From Vreelandella sulfidaeris (GTDB lineage: Bacteria > Pseudomonadota > Gammaproteobacteria > Pseudomonadales > Halomonadaceae), in NCBI GenBank assembly GCA_007182875.1, contig AP019515.1, positions 186,001 through 250,000 on the forward strand: a DNA stretch of 64,000 nucleotides. The letters are read 5' to 3'. The position numbers were made by a program, and so were the translations under genes. A model generated the notes under the pieces. That model was not told where the DNA came from. It made no database searches and saw nothing but the letters and a program-made list of their open reading frames with translations. Shown in pieces: positions 54,663 through 63,539 of this stretch. Every line of letters begins with the position of its first letter. Positions within the stretch are counted from its first letter, which is position 1.

Positions 54663-56106
54663 ATGAAAACAGCGCAAAATCCCTTACGGCATCCGCAATA
54701 ACAGGTTGGTGCATATCAGCCAGCTCACAAGGGCCGAACGCGGCGGCCGTTGCGGCTGTGTCTGTCCTGAATGCAGAACACCGCTTGAAGCGAGAATGGG
54801 GATATTGTCCGTCACTATTTCGCACATGCCAGAGGGACCCGACCATGCGCTGGGGCACTGAAACCGGAATACACCTAGCCGCAAAGCAGTTGATCGCAGA
54901 CCGAAAGGAAATACCCATTCCTCTGCTTCAGGCGGTACTTGAGGCGAAGGATAGCCTTGGCTACAAGCACACCGAATCTAAGGTCATTTTCCCCGGCCAC
55001 GATCGGCAGCCGGTGGATGACACAAAACTTGAGTTCAGCTTGGGGACATCCGCCCTGACCTTATCGTGAGCTTGGGTCAGATAGAAATCCTAGTCGAGGT
55101 GGCCGTAACCCATTTCATCGACGCGGAAAAGCAGCAGCGGCTTGAGTCCCGTGGCCAGCGCTGCATCGAAATCGACCTGGGGACATACCACGGAACCTAA
55201 CACCGGTCGAGCTCGAAGAGCATGTATTTAACTATCAACGAGCCTACTGGATCGTAAATCCCAAGATCGAAGCGGAGCAGGAAAAGCTACGCCCAAGACT
55301 TCAGCAGCAGATCGAGAAGGCCAACAAACGAATAGCACAGGCGAATATCGCAAGGGAACAAGAGGAGCAGCGACAACGTGAACAACATGCCCGGATGGAA
55401 GCTTATTTTAAAGCTCAGGAACAGAAACACGCTGAATTAAAACGCCAACGGGAGGAGGAGCAACGCCGGGCGAGAGAAAAGCGACCGAGCAGGCCGAAAT
55501 CCGACGACGCGAAGCCGAGGTTGCACGTCAACTCGAAGCTAAAGCCGAGCGGCATCGGCAACAGAAAACCTGGGAGCAAGAGCGTCAGCAACTCGATCTT
55601 CATGAGATGCGCCATCTCGCCATGGAACTTTTCGCGTCCTGTCAGCGTATTCATGCCAGGTCTGGCAAGGTGGCTACATCAACACGGTTCTGCTTGCCGA
55701 TGGCCCGGCACAACCTCGAACGAGATATTCACAAAATGGACCTGGAAGCCATTCCTACCGCGGTTGAGACACGCACGGAATATGACTGGATGTTCGGGTG
55801 CCGTCTCGTGAGTGGAAACTCGTGGCCTTGCTAGGCGTCGTCTATACCCGTGAGAGCATACAAAGCCGATACTGGATCTCAATCCAAGCCATCGAGCGCT
55901 ATCTTGGGGAGTTCGGATACCAGCCTATTGTCGCTCTTCAGCGTGCCGAGCAGTTGCTGAATACTGCTCGTTACTACCATATTCTCGCAGAAGATCCTGC
56001 GTTAATGGCGTTGGAGCTACTTCCAAGGCCGCTGGATGCGATTGCAGAATTCGTTGGCGAATTGGACAATTTCAATATGATTCATCTGCTAGCTGCCGCT
56101 GGATGA
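54663..56106 (+). CDS. CoiA-like competence-type protein with long coiled coil (frameshifted)
   Basis: Joined over several indels: zinc-finger-like VHISQLTRAERGGRCGCVCP with a following PEC, and VRHYFAHARG; then TGIHLAAKQLIADRKEIPIP, PDLIVSLGQIEILVEVAVTH and FIDAEKQQRLESRGQRCIEI, the nuclease-like core of CoiA relatives. From 55255 to 55600 a charged coiled coil follows (KLRPRLQQQIEKANKRIAQA). The end reads YLGEFGYQPIVALQRAEQLL and LELLPRPLDAIAEFVGELDN. About 480 residues. The restriction-nuclease-like fold suggests DNA processing; I infer no more. Confidence 0.6.
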
Positions 56107-56331
56107 ACTTGCGTTCATACCCAAGCCTGCTAACAGCTGGCGCTAATACCATCAGCACAAGCAAAGTGGCCGCTCAAGCTGAGAGTAACTGTGATTCGGC
56201 GATAGCCGCTGCGTCCTAGAAGACTTTGAGTAGGAGGTCGTCAGAATTAACCTTGCCCTCTTTCACATACTGGACCAGTCAATATTCTTCGTACACTTGT
56301 CTATCTCGTAGCAATCGATATTTATACTTAT

Positions 56332-57233
56332 TTATAAAAACTGGTAACGCTTTACTGCAATATCCCAAGCGCGTTCAGCCTCAATACGACTATTTAATAC
56401 AAGCGTTCTTATATTATCTATATTTTCTGGCAGGACACCGCGCGTTAATTCCACAGTCAAGTCTTCATCAAGATATACTATCCAAGAACTTTCCCCATAC
56501 TTGCATATCAAATGAGGAATGGAATCAGCACTTGTACAGAATGCAGCAATCTTTGGAACTTCAAAATCATTTATTGGCGGGCATAGGCCATGAAATTGCT
56601 TAAGATATTTTTCTCTAAGATAGACCACACCACTACTTTCCATCGCCGAGTAACCATGTTTAAAAAATCAAACGGTACATACTCGTTTCCTTCTCTATAT
56701 TTGACGGACATAAATCTTTCTGGCTGAATGCTTCCAAAGTACAACTTCCAAGTAGAAATATTTTTAGGCTTTTACAGCTCAGCGCGGTTCTCTCGTCCTT
56801 AGAAAACGCTTTATAACTTGGATCTGTAGAATGCCCAAGACGGTTACGAAAGTTTTTGATTCTCTTAGAATGTATTTACTGAATTTCTCAAAGTCAATGA
56901 GCCCACTCCAATCTTGTCGGTCGGTACCGCGGTATGCACTTATGTCTAGCGTTTGAAGATAAGTATCATCTAGGTCTATTCTGATCTTTGTTTTATCCAT
57001 TGAGTATAACGTTTTACTAGATACACCCTCACGTTGACGGACTAAATCTAAATCACCCTTACCCGTTATTAAACTTCCCTCTGGCAGTCCATGATTCTTC
57101 CAACTTGGGCTCGTGGTTAACCAGACTACAGGAGCAAGGTCATTACCTAGCTCCATTCGATATACACCATAAGATAAACCAGAATGAAAATGTCACAGGC
57201 CTGAAGCACTGACGTGTAGTGGTATAATTTCAA
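56332..57233 (-). CDS. AT-rich hypothetical protein with YHYTS start (frameshifted)
   Basis: A likely TTG start at 57233 gives LKLYHYTSVLQAC; after a shift the product reads MELGNDLAPVVWLTTSPSWK, TKIRIDLDDTYLQTLDISAY and WSGLIDFEKFSKYILRESKT; further shifts give PERFMSVKYREGNEYVPFDF, then YGESSWIVYLDEDLTVELTR and IRTLVLNSRIEAERAWDIAV. The YHYTS opening and VVWLTTS block resemble a family of phage/plasmid proteins that start like DarT-type ADP-ribosyltransferases (YHFTH...). This is a weak analogy. Base composition is clearly lower in GC than the backbone, so it is probably a recent arrival. Confidence 0.4.
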
Positions 57234-57374
57234 AAGGCTTTCCTTTCTATATTTTTATATTTGCTCAAGCAAACTTCAACATAGTGCCTGTGATAAAATT
57301 TATAAACTTTCAGACTGAATGGCTTTTCTGCAATATGTTGCGTTGCATCGGTTCGTAAAATCATTTGGCATGTA

Positions 57375-57443
57375 CTAGCGGTTATGGTGTTGGAGTAAAA
57401 TTATTATCACAATTGCAGCCAGCAGCCCAGGAAAAATGTTCAT
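57375..57443 (-). CDS. Tiny membrane peptide
   Basis: MNIFPGLLAAIVIIILLQHH, then NR: 22 residues forming one hydrophobic helix. Its ATG overlaps the stop of the preceding gene, suggesting coupling; may also be chance. Confidence 0.3.
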   Translation of the reverse strand: MNIFPGLLAAIVIIILLQHHNR

Positions 57444-57866
57444 GGCATTCTCCAAACCACGTTGAGGCCCACAGAAATGCCGATGATGGCGCCTAAGATT
57501 GATAACACGATCAACACACCTAAAGCGGGAGCATCTTTGCAACGAAGTAGACATTTTATGAGCTATTTCCTCTTTTCCTTTTCCTTTCCTCTTATTATTC
57601 TGCCTAGCGGCGTGGTTTTCATTAAGACTTTGCTGCACGTCGTCGGCCATCCCGTCGAAGAGGCCTGGCTGGGCATCCACATTTGGGCCGGGGTTGTTGC
57701 CATTTGCCTGCCTAGCGGCGTGGTTTTCGTCAAGACGGCGTTGCATGTCTTCGGCCATGCCGTCGAAAAGGCCTGGCTGTGGCTCTTTTGTCCCAAGGTC
57801 ATCTGCGAGCGTGGTAGATGACATTATTCCTGCAAGAACCAACACTGCCACTCTTGTTATCAACAT
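57440..57866 (-). CDS. Secreted protein with two QPGLFDGMA repeats (frameshifted)
   Basis: ATG 57866: signal MLITRVAVLVLAGIMSSTTL, then two copies of a 34-residue repeat (QPGLFDGMAEDMQRRLDENH, AARQ and QPGLFDGMADDVQQSLNENH, AARQ). A shift near 57560 gives a C-terminal membrane helix (ALGVLIVLSILGAIIGISVG) ending VWRMP at 57440. About 142 residues. Repeats plus membrane tail suggest a periplasmic protein anchored from its C-terminus. No family recognised. Confidence 0.5.
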
Positions 57867-57901
57867 AATCAATATATTTCCTTGGCTTGGTGTTGCTCTT
57901 A

Positions 57902-58147
57902 CTACTTCACCCTGGGAATCTTCACTCCCTCCAGAGTGTAGTGCTCTCCTAGCTCTATAGCGCGGCGCACCGATTCCAACACCGGCTTACGCACTGCGCG
58001 GTAGCGGGTAGAATCAGGCGAGGCGAACCAGCCCTTCACCGTCTCCACGCTATACCCAGTCAAGGTGGCCACATGACTCTGGTTCAAGCCATGCCGCTCC
58101 ATCAGCTGTCGGAGAGCTTCATTCGTCGGTTTCTCTGAAGTGCTCAT
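57902..58147 (-). CDS. Small HTH (Cro/CI-type) regulator, intact
   Basis: An 81-residue protein, MSTSEKPTNEALRQLMERHG, then LNQSHVATLTGYSVETVKGW (helix-turn-helix) and FASPDSTRYRAVRKPVLESV. The HTH with GYSVETVKGWF is typical of short phage-type DNA-binding proteins. It lies upstream of the repeat protein on the same strand. Target unknown. Confidence 0.65.
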   Translation of the reverse strand: MSTSEKPTNEALRQLMERHGLNQSHVATLTGYSVETVKGWFASPDSTRYRAVRKPVLESVRRAIELGEHYTLEGVKIPRVK

Positions 58148-58331
58148 TAATATCTCTATATATCGCCACTGTGCCTACCAGCAACGCTCTTTCATGTATG
58201 GCGCCTTAAAGCGCATTCAGGTGAAGACTACGCCTCAAAGCCCCAGCAGCGCCTAGCGCGACACTTGGCACTCTTCTGTGTATGCGCTTCTGCAAGACCA
58301 GGGAGTGTAGTGCGCCACACAGCGTGGACTC

Positions 58332-58487
58332 TCATAAGTCAAGGTCGATTTCCACTAGCAAATCGACTGCTTGGTGAATATCTATGGCAGACCAAGGCTC
58401 CAACTCAGCAACGAACTCATTGTCGCGAATCAGACGCTGGATCTCAGGGTCCTATTTGATCGTCTCGATCTGCACGGTTGATGCCAT
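58332..58487 (-). CDS. Small hypothetical protein with in-frame TAG
   Basis: From ATG 58487: MASTVQIETIK, then a TAG codon, then DPEIQRLIRDNEFVAELEPW and SAIDIHQAVDLLVEIDLDL to the stop at 58332. The downstream part looks like real protein, so the TAG may be a substitution or an indel effect. A KorA-like site lies about 50 bases upstream, consistent with a regulated promoter. Confidence 0.35.
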
Positions 58488-58536
58488 GAGGTTCACCATT
58501 TGGCATCTATTTTAATAGGTGCTGCAAATAGTTTAA

Positions 58537-58549
58537 TGTGCAATGCACA
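58537..58549. promoter_or_regulatory. KorA-like palindrome
   Basis: TGTGCAATGCACA is a perfect 13-mer palindrome (TGTGCA-A-TGCACA) sharing its half-site with the korA operator. Confidence 0.5.
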
Positions 58550-58653
58550 CATCTGCAATGCTTGGAAATATTTAGGCATTAAAACCCATCCACGATAAAC
58601 ACTTGGCTTTTAAGCTTCCGCAGTTCGGTAAGTCAGCTCAATAGTAACTAATA

Positions 58654-58684
58654 AAAGTGTGCGCCTTAATTATAAAGTGTGCAC
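58654..58684. promoter_or_regulatory. Paired KorA-like half-sites
   Basis: AAAGTGTGC occurs twice in direct orientation, about two helical turns apart, the second overlapping AAAGTGTGCACT. The region is AT-rich and promoter-like. Confidence 0.4.
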
Positions 58685-58689
58685 TGTAC

Positions 58690-59029
58690 TCTATTACAAA
58701 GGCCATCAGTATCACGACTTTAAGGCATTCCATGAACCTAGCGATCAACCTCGACACCGCTATGCTGGTTACATTCGAGCCTGCTCCTACCTCTCTGCCC
58801 GAGTGCGTTCGCTAGGACGTCCTCAATAGCCAGTCTGGGTATGAGCCGCTAGGGTGAACGGCTCTCATGCGGCACAAGCGCCATATCGGATATTGTCTCG
58901 TATGCTTTTGAATAAACGCGTGCCCCGTGGGACTCTATGGAGAAGTCCTGAGCGTCATGCCGACGGTAGCCTTTTATATTATATTCTCGCTCTTCTGATA
59001 CACGATTGATTCAGCCTTCTTACAACGGT
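58690..59029. other. Promoter-proximal region with only a short truncated ORF
   Basis: A plus-strand ATG at about 58732 opens MNLAINLDTAMLVTFEPAPT and stops after 27 codons. It follows the KorA-like sites, so a regulated backbone gene may once have started here. No other feature seen. Confidence 0.3.
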
Positions 59030-59255
59030 TCTAAGCTTGGAGCTAATCATCTTCTTGCCGCTGATCTACCGGCTTATCGTAACGCTTGATCAAATAGTAC
59101 AAGCTGTGGCCTGACACTTCTAAATGCTCATCGACCTCGGCAAAACGATGGCCGCACTCTACCACTTGATTGACGGCTTCGATTTTAAATTCTTCAGTTC
59201 AACGGGGATGGCTCATGGTTCCTCCTAGATGACTTAGGTATAAGGCCTGGAGGTG
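59030..59255 (-). mobile_element. IS3-family orfA relic with one end
   Basis: Minus strand: TEEFKIEAVNQVVECGHRFA, then EVDEHLEVSGHSLYYLIKRY, an IS3-family orfA HTH. Near 59245 the sequence TAGACACCTCC resembles the TGGACACCTCC-type IS3 end. orfB is missing. Confidence 0.65.
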
Positions 59256-59415
59256 TCTACGAAACCCGGGTGATTCATTTGTAGTAGCCTCACTTATGCG
59301 TTGTTTTGTCTATGCATAGCGTCATACCGCATGGGCGTGGCGAAGAGAATAGTATTAAAGTTTCCTGATGTTCAGCCGTAATACATTAGTTCTGACATAC
59401 AGTAACGGTCTTTGA

Positions 59416-59769
59416 ATGCATAAAATCGGACTTATAGCCCTATTCAGCTTGTTAGTATCAGCGAACACTTATGCAGACTCACCAACATTGGGCGAGTTCT
59501 TTGATGGGGCACAAGAATGCTCTAATGAAGTTGTCATAACTTCACAGCCTTTGCGTGAGCAAAATGGTGGAATGATCACCCTAAAATCTGTTCCTTTCGA
59601 TGAAATCGATATCAGTCAGTATGATATCGCTACTTCACAGCATTCTATTATTCAACTAATCCCAGTTGCTGAGTCAACATATCTTGATGGTTCGTCTGCA
59701 GGGTCAGCATGGCGCAACTGTATGGCCAGTAAAGGTCTGCCAGTTCCTACCGGTACTCAAACAAACTAG
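59416..59769 (+). CDS. Small secreted protein (intact)
   Basis: MHKIGLIALFSLLVSANTYA is a signal peptide cleaved after TYA. The mature part DSPTLG.. ECSNEVVITSQPLREQNG, then IDISQYDIATSQHSIIQLIP and SAWRNCMASKGLPVPTGTQT contains two cysteines. 117 residues, uninterrupted, ATG 59416. The gene is AT-richer than the backbone. No family recognised. Confidence 0.55.
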   Translation: MHKIGLIALFSLLVSANTYADSPTLGEFFDGAQECSNEVVITSQPLREQNGGMITLKSVPFDEIDISQYDIATSQHSIIQLIPVAESTYLDGSSAGSAWRNCMASKGLPVPTGTQTN

Positions 59770-59932
59770 CTCCGACTTGAGGCCTGCGCCGGTGCGGGTA
59801 GGTAGCACCCTTGAAGGCTTACATGCCTCGCTAGGTAGCCTATTTTCGAACCCGCAAATGAATAGGTAATCCCCGAAAACCAGGGTGCTCAAAAGTAGAA
59901 TTTTCCGTAAGCTAAACGCAGGGAGATTCTGC

Positions 59933-60195
59933 ATGAAAAATCACGTTTTTCTGACAGCCAAATACTGTCAATCCTCAAGCAAGCCGAAGGCGGTGCCCCG
60001 GTTCCGGAGCTATGTCGTGAGCACGGTATGAGCAGCGCGACCTTCTATAAGTGGCGAGCTAAATTCGGTGGTATGGATGCGTCCATGATGGCACGGCTAA
60101 AAGAGCTAGAGGATGAAACCGACGGCTCAAGAAGATGTATGCCGAGGAACGATTGAAAGCGGATATCCTCAAAGGAAGCCATCGAAAAGTGGTGA
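59933..60195 (+). CDS. IS3-family OrfA (frameshifted)
   Basis: Reading with two indels gives SDSQILSILKQAEGGAPVPE, LCREHGMSSATFYKWRAKFG and GMDASMMARLKELEDENRRL, KKMYAEERLKADILKEAIEK. It is the HTH plus leucine-zipper protein that guides transposition. ATG 59933 after GGGAGATTCTGC; stop 60195 overlaps the orfB start. Confidence 0.8.
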
Positions 60196-61014
60196 AGCCG
60201 TCTCGTCGCCGTGAGATGGCGCAGAAAGCCGTCATGGAAAAGCACGTCAGCATCCGCCTAGCCTGCTGGATGTTTAGCATCAGTGAAAATTGCTATCGAT
60301 ACCAAGCGAAGCTCCGCGGCGAGAACGATCAAATCGCCGACTGGTTGATCACGCTGACGCATAACCAGAGAAACTGGGGCTTTGGCTTGTGCTTCCTGCA
60401 CCTACGTAATGTGAAAGGCTTTCGTTGGAACCATAAGCGGGTCTACCGGATTTACCGAGAGTTGAGCTGAATCTTCGGATCAAACCGAAGAAACGGTTAA
60501 TCCGCGAGAAGCCTGAACCTTTAGCGGTGCCTGAAACGATTAATGACAGCTGGTCTATGGATTTTATGCATGACCAACTGAGCGACGGTCGTCGCTACCG
60601 TCTACTGAATGTGATCGACGACTTTAACCGAGAAGGTCTTGGTATCGAAGTAGACATCTCGTTGCCTACTGAACGAGTTATCCGGGCGCTAGACCAGATC
60701 ATTGAATGGCGTGGTAAGCCGCACTCTATTCGTTGTGACAACGGGCCAGAATATATCAGTGGTAAGTTATCGGCATGGGCGGAAGGTCAAGGTATTCAGC
60801 TGATGTTTATCCAGCCAGGAAAACCCCAGCAGAATGCTTATATAGAACGCTACAATCGAACGGTGCGCTATGACTGGTTAGCCCAATACCTGTTTGAAAG
60901 TACCGAAGAGGTTCAGGATTACGCCACTCGTTGGCTCTGGCACTACAATCACGAGCGCCCTAATATGGGGCTTGGAGGGATCACCCTCAACAGAAACTGG
61001 CCGCTGTGGTCTGA
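60192..61014 (+). CDS. IS3-family OrfB transposase (frameshifted)
   Basis: VKPSRRREMAQKAVMEKHVS, then ITLTHNQRNWGFGLCFLHLR, and the rve core: INDSWSMDFMHDQLSDGRRY with Asp1, HSIRCDNGPEYISGKLSAWA with Asp2, and QNAYIERYNRTVRYDWLAQY with the catalytic Glu. The C-terminus WHYNHERPNMGLGG then QQKLAAVV ends at 61014 after a last shift near 60985. Another shift near 60465. DDE residues all present. Confidence 0.85.
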
Positions 61015-61088
61015 ACTCTACTTTGAAACCCTCTGAAAATGGGGATTACCAATATGCATTGGTCACCCCTTGCAACAGCGCGGTGACA

Positions 61089-61577
61089 TCAGTCCTCGTC
61101 ACACTGAGCTTGAAGTAAGTCAGCTATTTCCCGCTCGACAGACGCGACTGCTGGTTGCAGTGTTTCGTCTACTTCGTCACGACCCAGGCGGGCGATCTCT
61201 TTCCACCGCACCAGTGAGTCACGGGAGACAAGATAGGTACGCGCACAATCACCCTCTGAGGCTTCCTTCTGAAGCGACTCCAACAGCTCCAGGTCACGCA
61301 TCGAAAAGACCTGAATGGCCGGTACAAGCAGCCCTGCCTCTTCTGCTTGTCGACCGAGTGAAGCCTTGTCCCAGTCACGTTCGGCCGCTTCGTAGGAAGA
61401 ATGTGTGGTGGTCTGGTAACCACACCGCTGGCACACCAGCCAGTGCGCATGAAACCAGTCGGTGTTTCTTTTCAGATAGTCTGGACTGTCCTGACAGGCA
61501 CAGACTGGGCATGAGGCTCGCTCGGTCATGGTGCTATCTGGCATATCAAAGTGAATGGGGCGGGCGATGGCATTCAT
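61089..61577 (-). CDS. Zinc-ribbon protein, possibly Lar-like
   Basis: An intact 162-residue protein. The N-terminal zinc ribbon is ASCPVCACQDSPDYLKRN and WLVCQRCGYQTTTHSSYEAA, followed by ERDWDKASLGRQAE; the CPxC..CxxCG..T...A...W pattern resembles Lar/restriction-alleviation-type proteins. The rest (LELLESLQKEASEGDCARTY) is helical. Its ATG 61577 overlaps the upstream stop. It is the last gene of a minus-strand cluster that reaches to 63268. Confidence 0.55.
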   Translation of the reverse strand: MNAIARPIHFDMPDSTMTERASCPVCACQDSPDYLKRNTDWFHAHWLVCQRCGYQTTTHSSYEAAERDWDKASLGRQAEEAGLLVPAIQVFSMRDLELLESLQKEASEGDCARTYLVSRDSLVRWKEIARLGRDEVDETLQPAVASVEREIADLLQAQCDED

Positions 61578-61978
61578 GCATGGCCACCCGAAAGCTGGCT
61601 CAGCGTCTGTGCACGAGCATTGGCTGATTCCCGCACAAGGTCGGGAGAAAAGCCGGCACCACAGTGAACTTCATTGATCATCACAAGTTGTAAATAGCCG
61701 CGATGAATCAAGTATTGGCCAAAGCCTAGATCCGAGATGTCCCGATGCGCATAGGCACCGGAAGCCTCCATCGCATTAATGTCGTCAATGGTTACGATGC
61801 CCTTATTGAGACTATCTAGTGTCGCTTCGCGATAAGGGGCCTGCAGGCAATACTGTTCGGCAAGCTCGCCCAGGTTGAAGTCAACAAGTGCTCGATATAG
61901 CCCGCTGCACTGGTAATGGGTCGCCCCACCGCTAGAGAGTGCTACCAGCTCGCCCTTGCAATGACTAGGTTTCGCCAT
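61574..61978 (-). CDS. Hypothetical plasmid protein (intact)
   Basis: ATG 61978 behind GGAGACAAAGCG: MAKPSHCKGELVALSSGGAT, HYQCSGLYRALVDFNLGELA, then ATLDSLNKGIVTIDDINAME and LGFGQYLIHRGYLQLVMINE. 134 residues, with two early cysteines and no known motif. Coupled to the zinc-ribbon gene downstream by ATGA. Confidence 0.6.
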   Translation of the reverse strand: MAKPSHCKGELVALSSGGATHYQCSGLYRALVDFNLGELAEQYCLQAPYREATLDSLNKGIVTIDDINAMEASGAYAHRDISDLGFGQYLIHRGYLQLVMINEVHCGAGFSPDLVRESANARAQTLSQLSGGHA

Positions 61979-62029
61979 CGCTTTGTCTCCTGTGATTGTG
62001 TTCGCTCCCCTTGGCAATACCGGCATGAG

Positions 62030-62244
62030 TCAGCTTGTGGGCGCTGAGCATGCAGGCATAGTTGAGTGCATCGCATCGGCAATGATGCGATCGGCCAATT
62101 CAAGAGGGTGGTATCAGTGATGCCAACACGCCGCAGATCCTGCTCAATAACGGCACGATGACGCTGGTAATCATGAAGTTCACTCACAAGCGCGTTGCCT
62201 GCGAGCAAATCCTGCTTGTTCGTTTCATGGAGTGCAGAGCCCAT
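62030..62244 (-). CDS. Small hypothetical protein (frameshifted)
   Basis: ATG 62244: MGSALHETNKQDLLAGNALV, SELHDYQRHRAVIEQDLRRV, GITDTTLL, then after a shift near 62100 ELADRIIADAMHSTMPACSA and stop 62030. About 72 residues. If the shift is not real, the frame continues to 61942 with a cysteine-rich end. Confidence 0.45.
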
Positions 62245-62252
62245 GTCTACCC

Positions 62253-62423
62253 CTACGTTGCAGCACAGCTGGCTGTCTGGCGCCGAAGAAGCTCGGCCAG
62301 CCGATCTAAGGCTGTGATGGAGATCGTCCGCTCTCCCGCTGCACAGCGCGCCTCATGTCGGCGCAGCAGCGAAAGATCCCTTGGCGAGAAATCGTGTTCA
62401 CAACAAAACTCTGCCTGTGTCAT
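62253..62423 (-). CDS. Small HTH-like protein
   Basis: ATG 62423: MTQAEFCCEHDFSPRDLSLL, RRHEARCAAGERTISITALD, RLAELLRRQTASCAAT. 56 residues, intact. The spacing suggests a DNA-binding helix pair. ATG overlaps the stop of the preceding peptide gene. Confidence 0.45.
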   Translation of the reverse strand: MTQAEFCCEHDFSPRDLSLLRRHEARCAAGERTISITALDRLAELLRRQTASCAAT

Positions 62424-62527
62424 TTCTCTGTCCTGAGCAGTTGCTCCAGGGCATCACGAAGTACGACAATATCGGCATACGCGAACCCTCCCTTTCCCAG
62501 CTCACTGTCATTATTCGCTTCACTCAT
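62420..62527 (-). CDS. Tiny conserved-looking peptide gene
   Basis: MSEANNDSELGKGGFAYADI, VVLRDALEQLLRTEK: 35 residues between two overlapping neighbours (ATGA at 62420-62423 and overlap at 62527). The tight overlaps support a real gene. Confidence 0.4.
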   Translation of the reverse strand: MSEANNDSELGKGGFAYADIVVLRDALEQLLRTEK

Positions 62528-63268
62528 ACTGGGCACACCCAGCTCCGGTTCGAGGTTGCATGTACCGGCCCGGTGTGTAGCGCACCTGCTACAACCAAGT
62601 TCTGCCCAATTTCGGGCGGTTCCTCGTGCAACCTGTCACCAGAGGAGGTAGGGCGCGGGTGACACCCTCGGCGATTGCTTGCTGGCGCAGTTTGGATAGA
62701 GATGTGATAGCGAGCACCGCGGCCAGCTGGAAGATCAGCAGCGCCACCGCTTGCATCCCGATCAAGGCTGCTGGCGCCAGGTCGAGCACTCGGCAGGGCG
62801 CCGCCACGAGAGTTGCCAATTGGTTGTCGACCTCGGCGAGACGAGCCTGTGCTACCTGTATGGTTCGAGCCAGCCCGCCCGGGCCTCACTATTTGCCCAG
62901 AAAGTATCGATGCTCTCCTCAAGACGCGAGGCCTCTAGGGCCAGCCGCTCGAGCTGCAGCTCCCGGCCAGCGTCGACGTGAGATGCCGACAGCCATTCCT
63001 CTACCAGAGGCTCACAAACCATATAGATGGGGCCGGTAAGCGTAAGCACGCTGGCGACCATGGCCAGCATTCGCCGCGCCAGCTGGCGCTGATACCAGAG
63101 CCACAATGCAACGACTTCTAGGAGAACAGCCTAGGCCCAGCCCATTGGACCTACAAACTCCGTCCAAAACTGAATCGCATGCACCTGCAGCAGCGCGATC
63201 GCGCCGGCAAGCACCAGCAAAGGTGGCACCATCTCAATGAAGCGTGTTGTCGGTGACTGATTGCCCAT
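62524..63268 (-). CDS. Inner-membrane protein of the small-gene cluster (interrupted)
   Basis: ATG 63268: MGNQSPTTRFIEMVPPLLVL, with a helix ending AGAIALLQV. An in-frame TAG follows at about 63132 (GWA-stop-AVLLEVV). The frame then continues LWLWYQRQLARRMLAMVASV, EEWLSASHVDAGRELQLERL (periplasmic helix), and after a shift near 62870 VAQARLAEVDNQLATLVAAP and AVALLIFQLAAVLAITSLSK. The product of about 248 residues would have four membrane segments. The interruptions are likely sequence errors, given the coherent topology. Ends near 62524 overlapping the peptide gene. Confidence 0.45.
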
Positions 63269-63317
63269 TACGTTGACTCTCCACAAAGCTCACACACTGC
63301 CGACTCTCCCTAGCCCC

Positions 63318-63497
63318 TCACCAAGAGGGCAGGGTAAACAGCTTTCTAGTCCGTCTCCGGTTCGGATTCACCGCCTGCCGAGGTGACCACGGCCATCGGC
63401 GTTCCCAACTGCGGCGCAGAGGAGGCGGCTGGTCAGGCTCCGCCGCAGCCATTCGTATACCGATCGTCAGCGCCAGCAGCGCCGACCAAGCGACCAT
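63318..63497 (-). CDS. Small hypothetical protein with signal-like start
   Basis: ATG 63497: MVAWSALLALTIGIRMAAAE, then PDQPPPLRRSWERRWPWSPR and a basic tail. Only the N-terminal helix looks meaningful; the Pro/Arg/Trp tail may be out of frame. A 23-bp tandem duplication lies at its start. Confidence 0.3.
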   Translation of the reverse strand: MVAWSALLALTIGIRMAAAEPDQPPPLRRSWERRWPWSPRQAVNPNRRRTRKLFTLPSW

Positions 63498-63539
63498 CCA
63501 GTGAATTAGAAAGCGACCATCCAGTGAATTAGAAAGCGA
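63490..63539. repeat. Tandem duplication at a gene start
   Basis: GCGACCATCCAGTGAATTAG followed by AAA occurs twice in a row, duplicating a start codon context. Looks like a recent slippage or an assembly artefact. Confidence 0.7.

Larger units (their letters stand above)
59865..61050 (+). mobile_element. IS3-family (IS407-group-like) insertion sequence, complete
   Basis: Terminal inverted repeats start GGTAATCCCC on both ends; inward, left has AGGGTGCTCAAAAGTAGA and right AGGGTTTCAAAGTAGA. The flanks carry a 4-bp target duplication AATA (59861-59864 and 61051-61054), as expected for IS407-like elements. Length 1186 bp with orfA and orfB inside. Confidence 0.85.
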
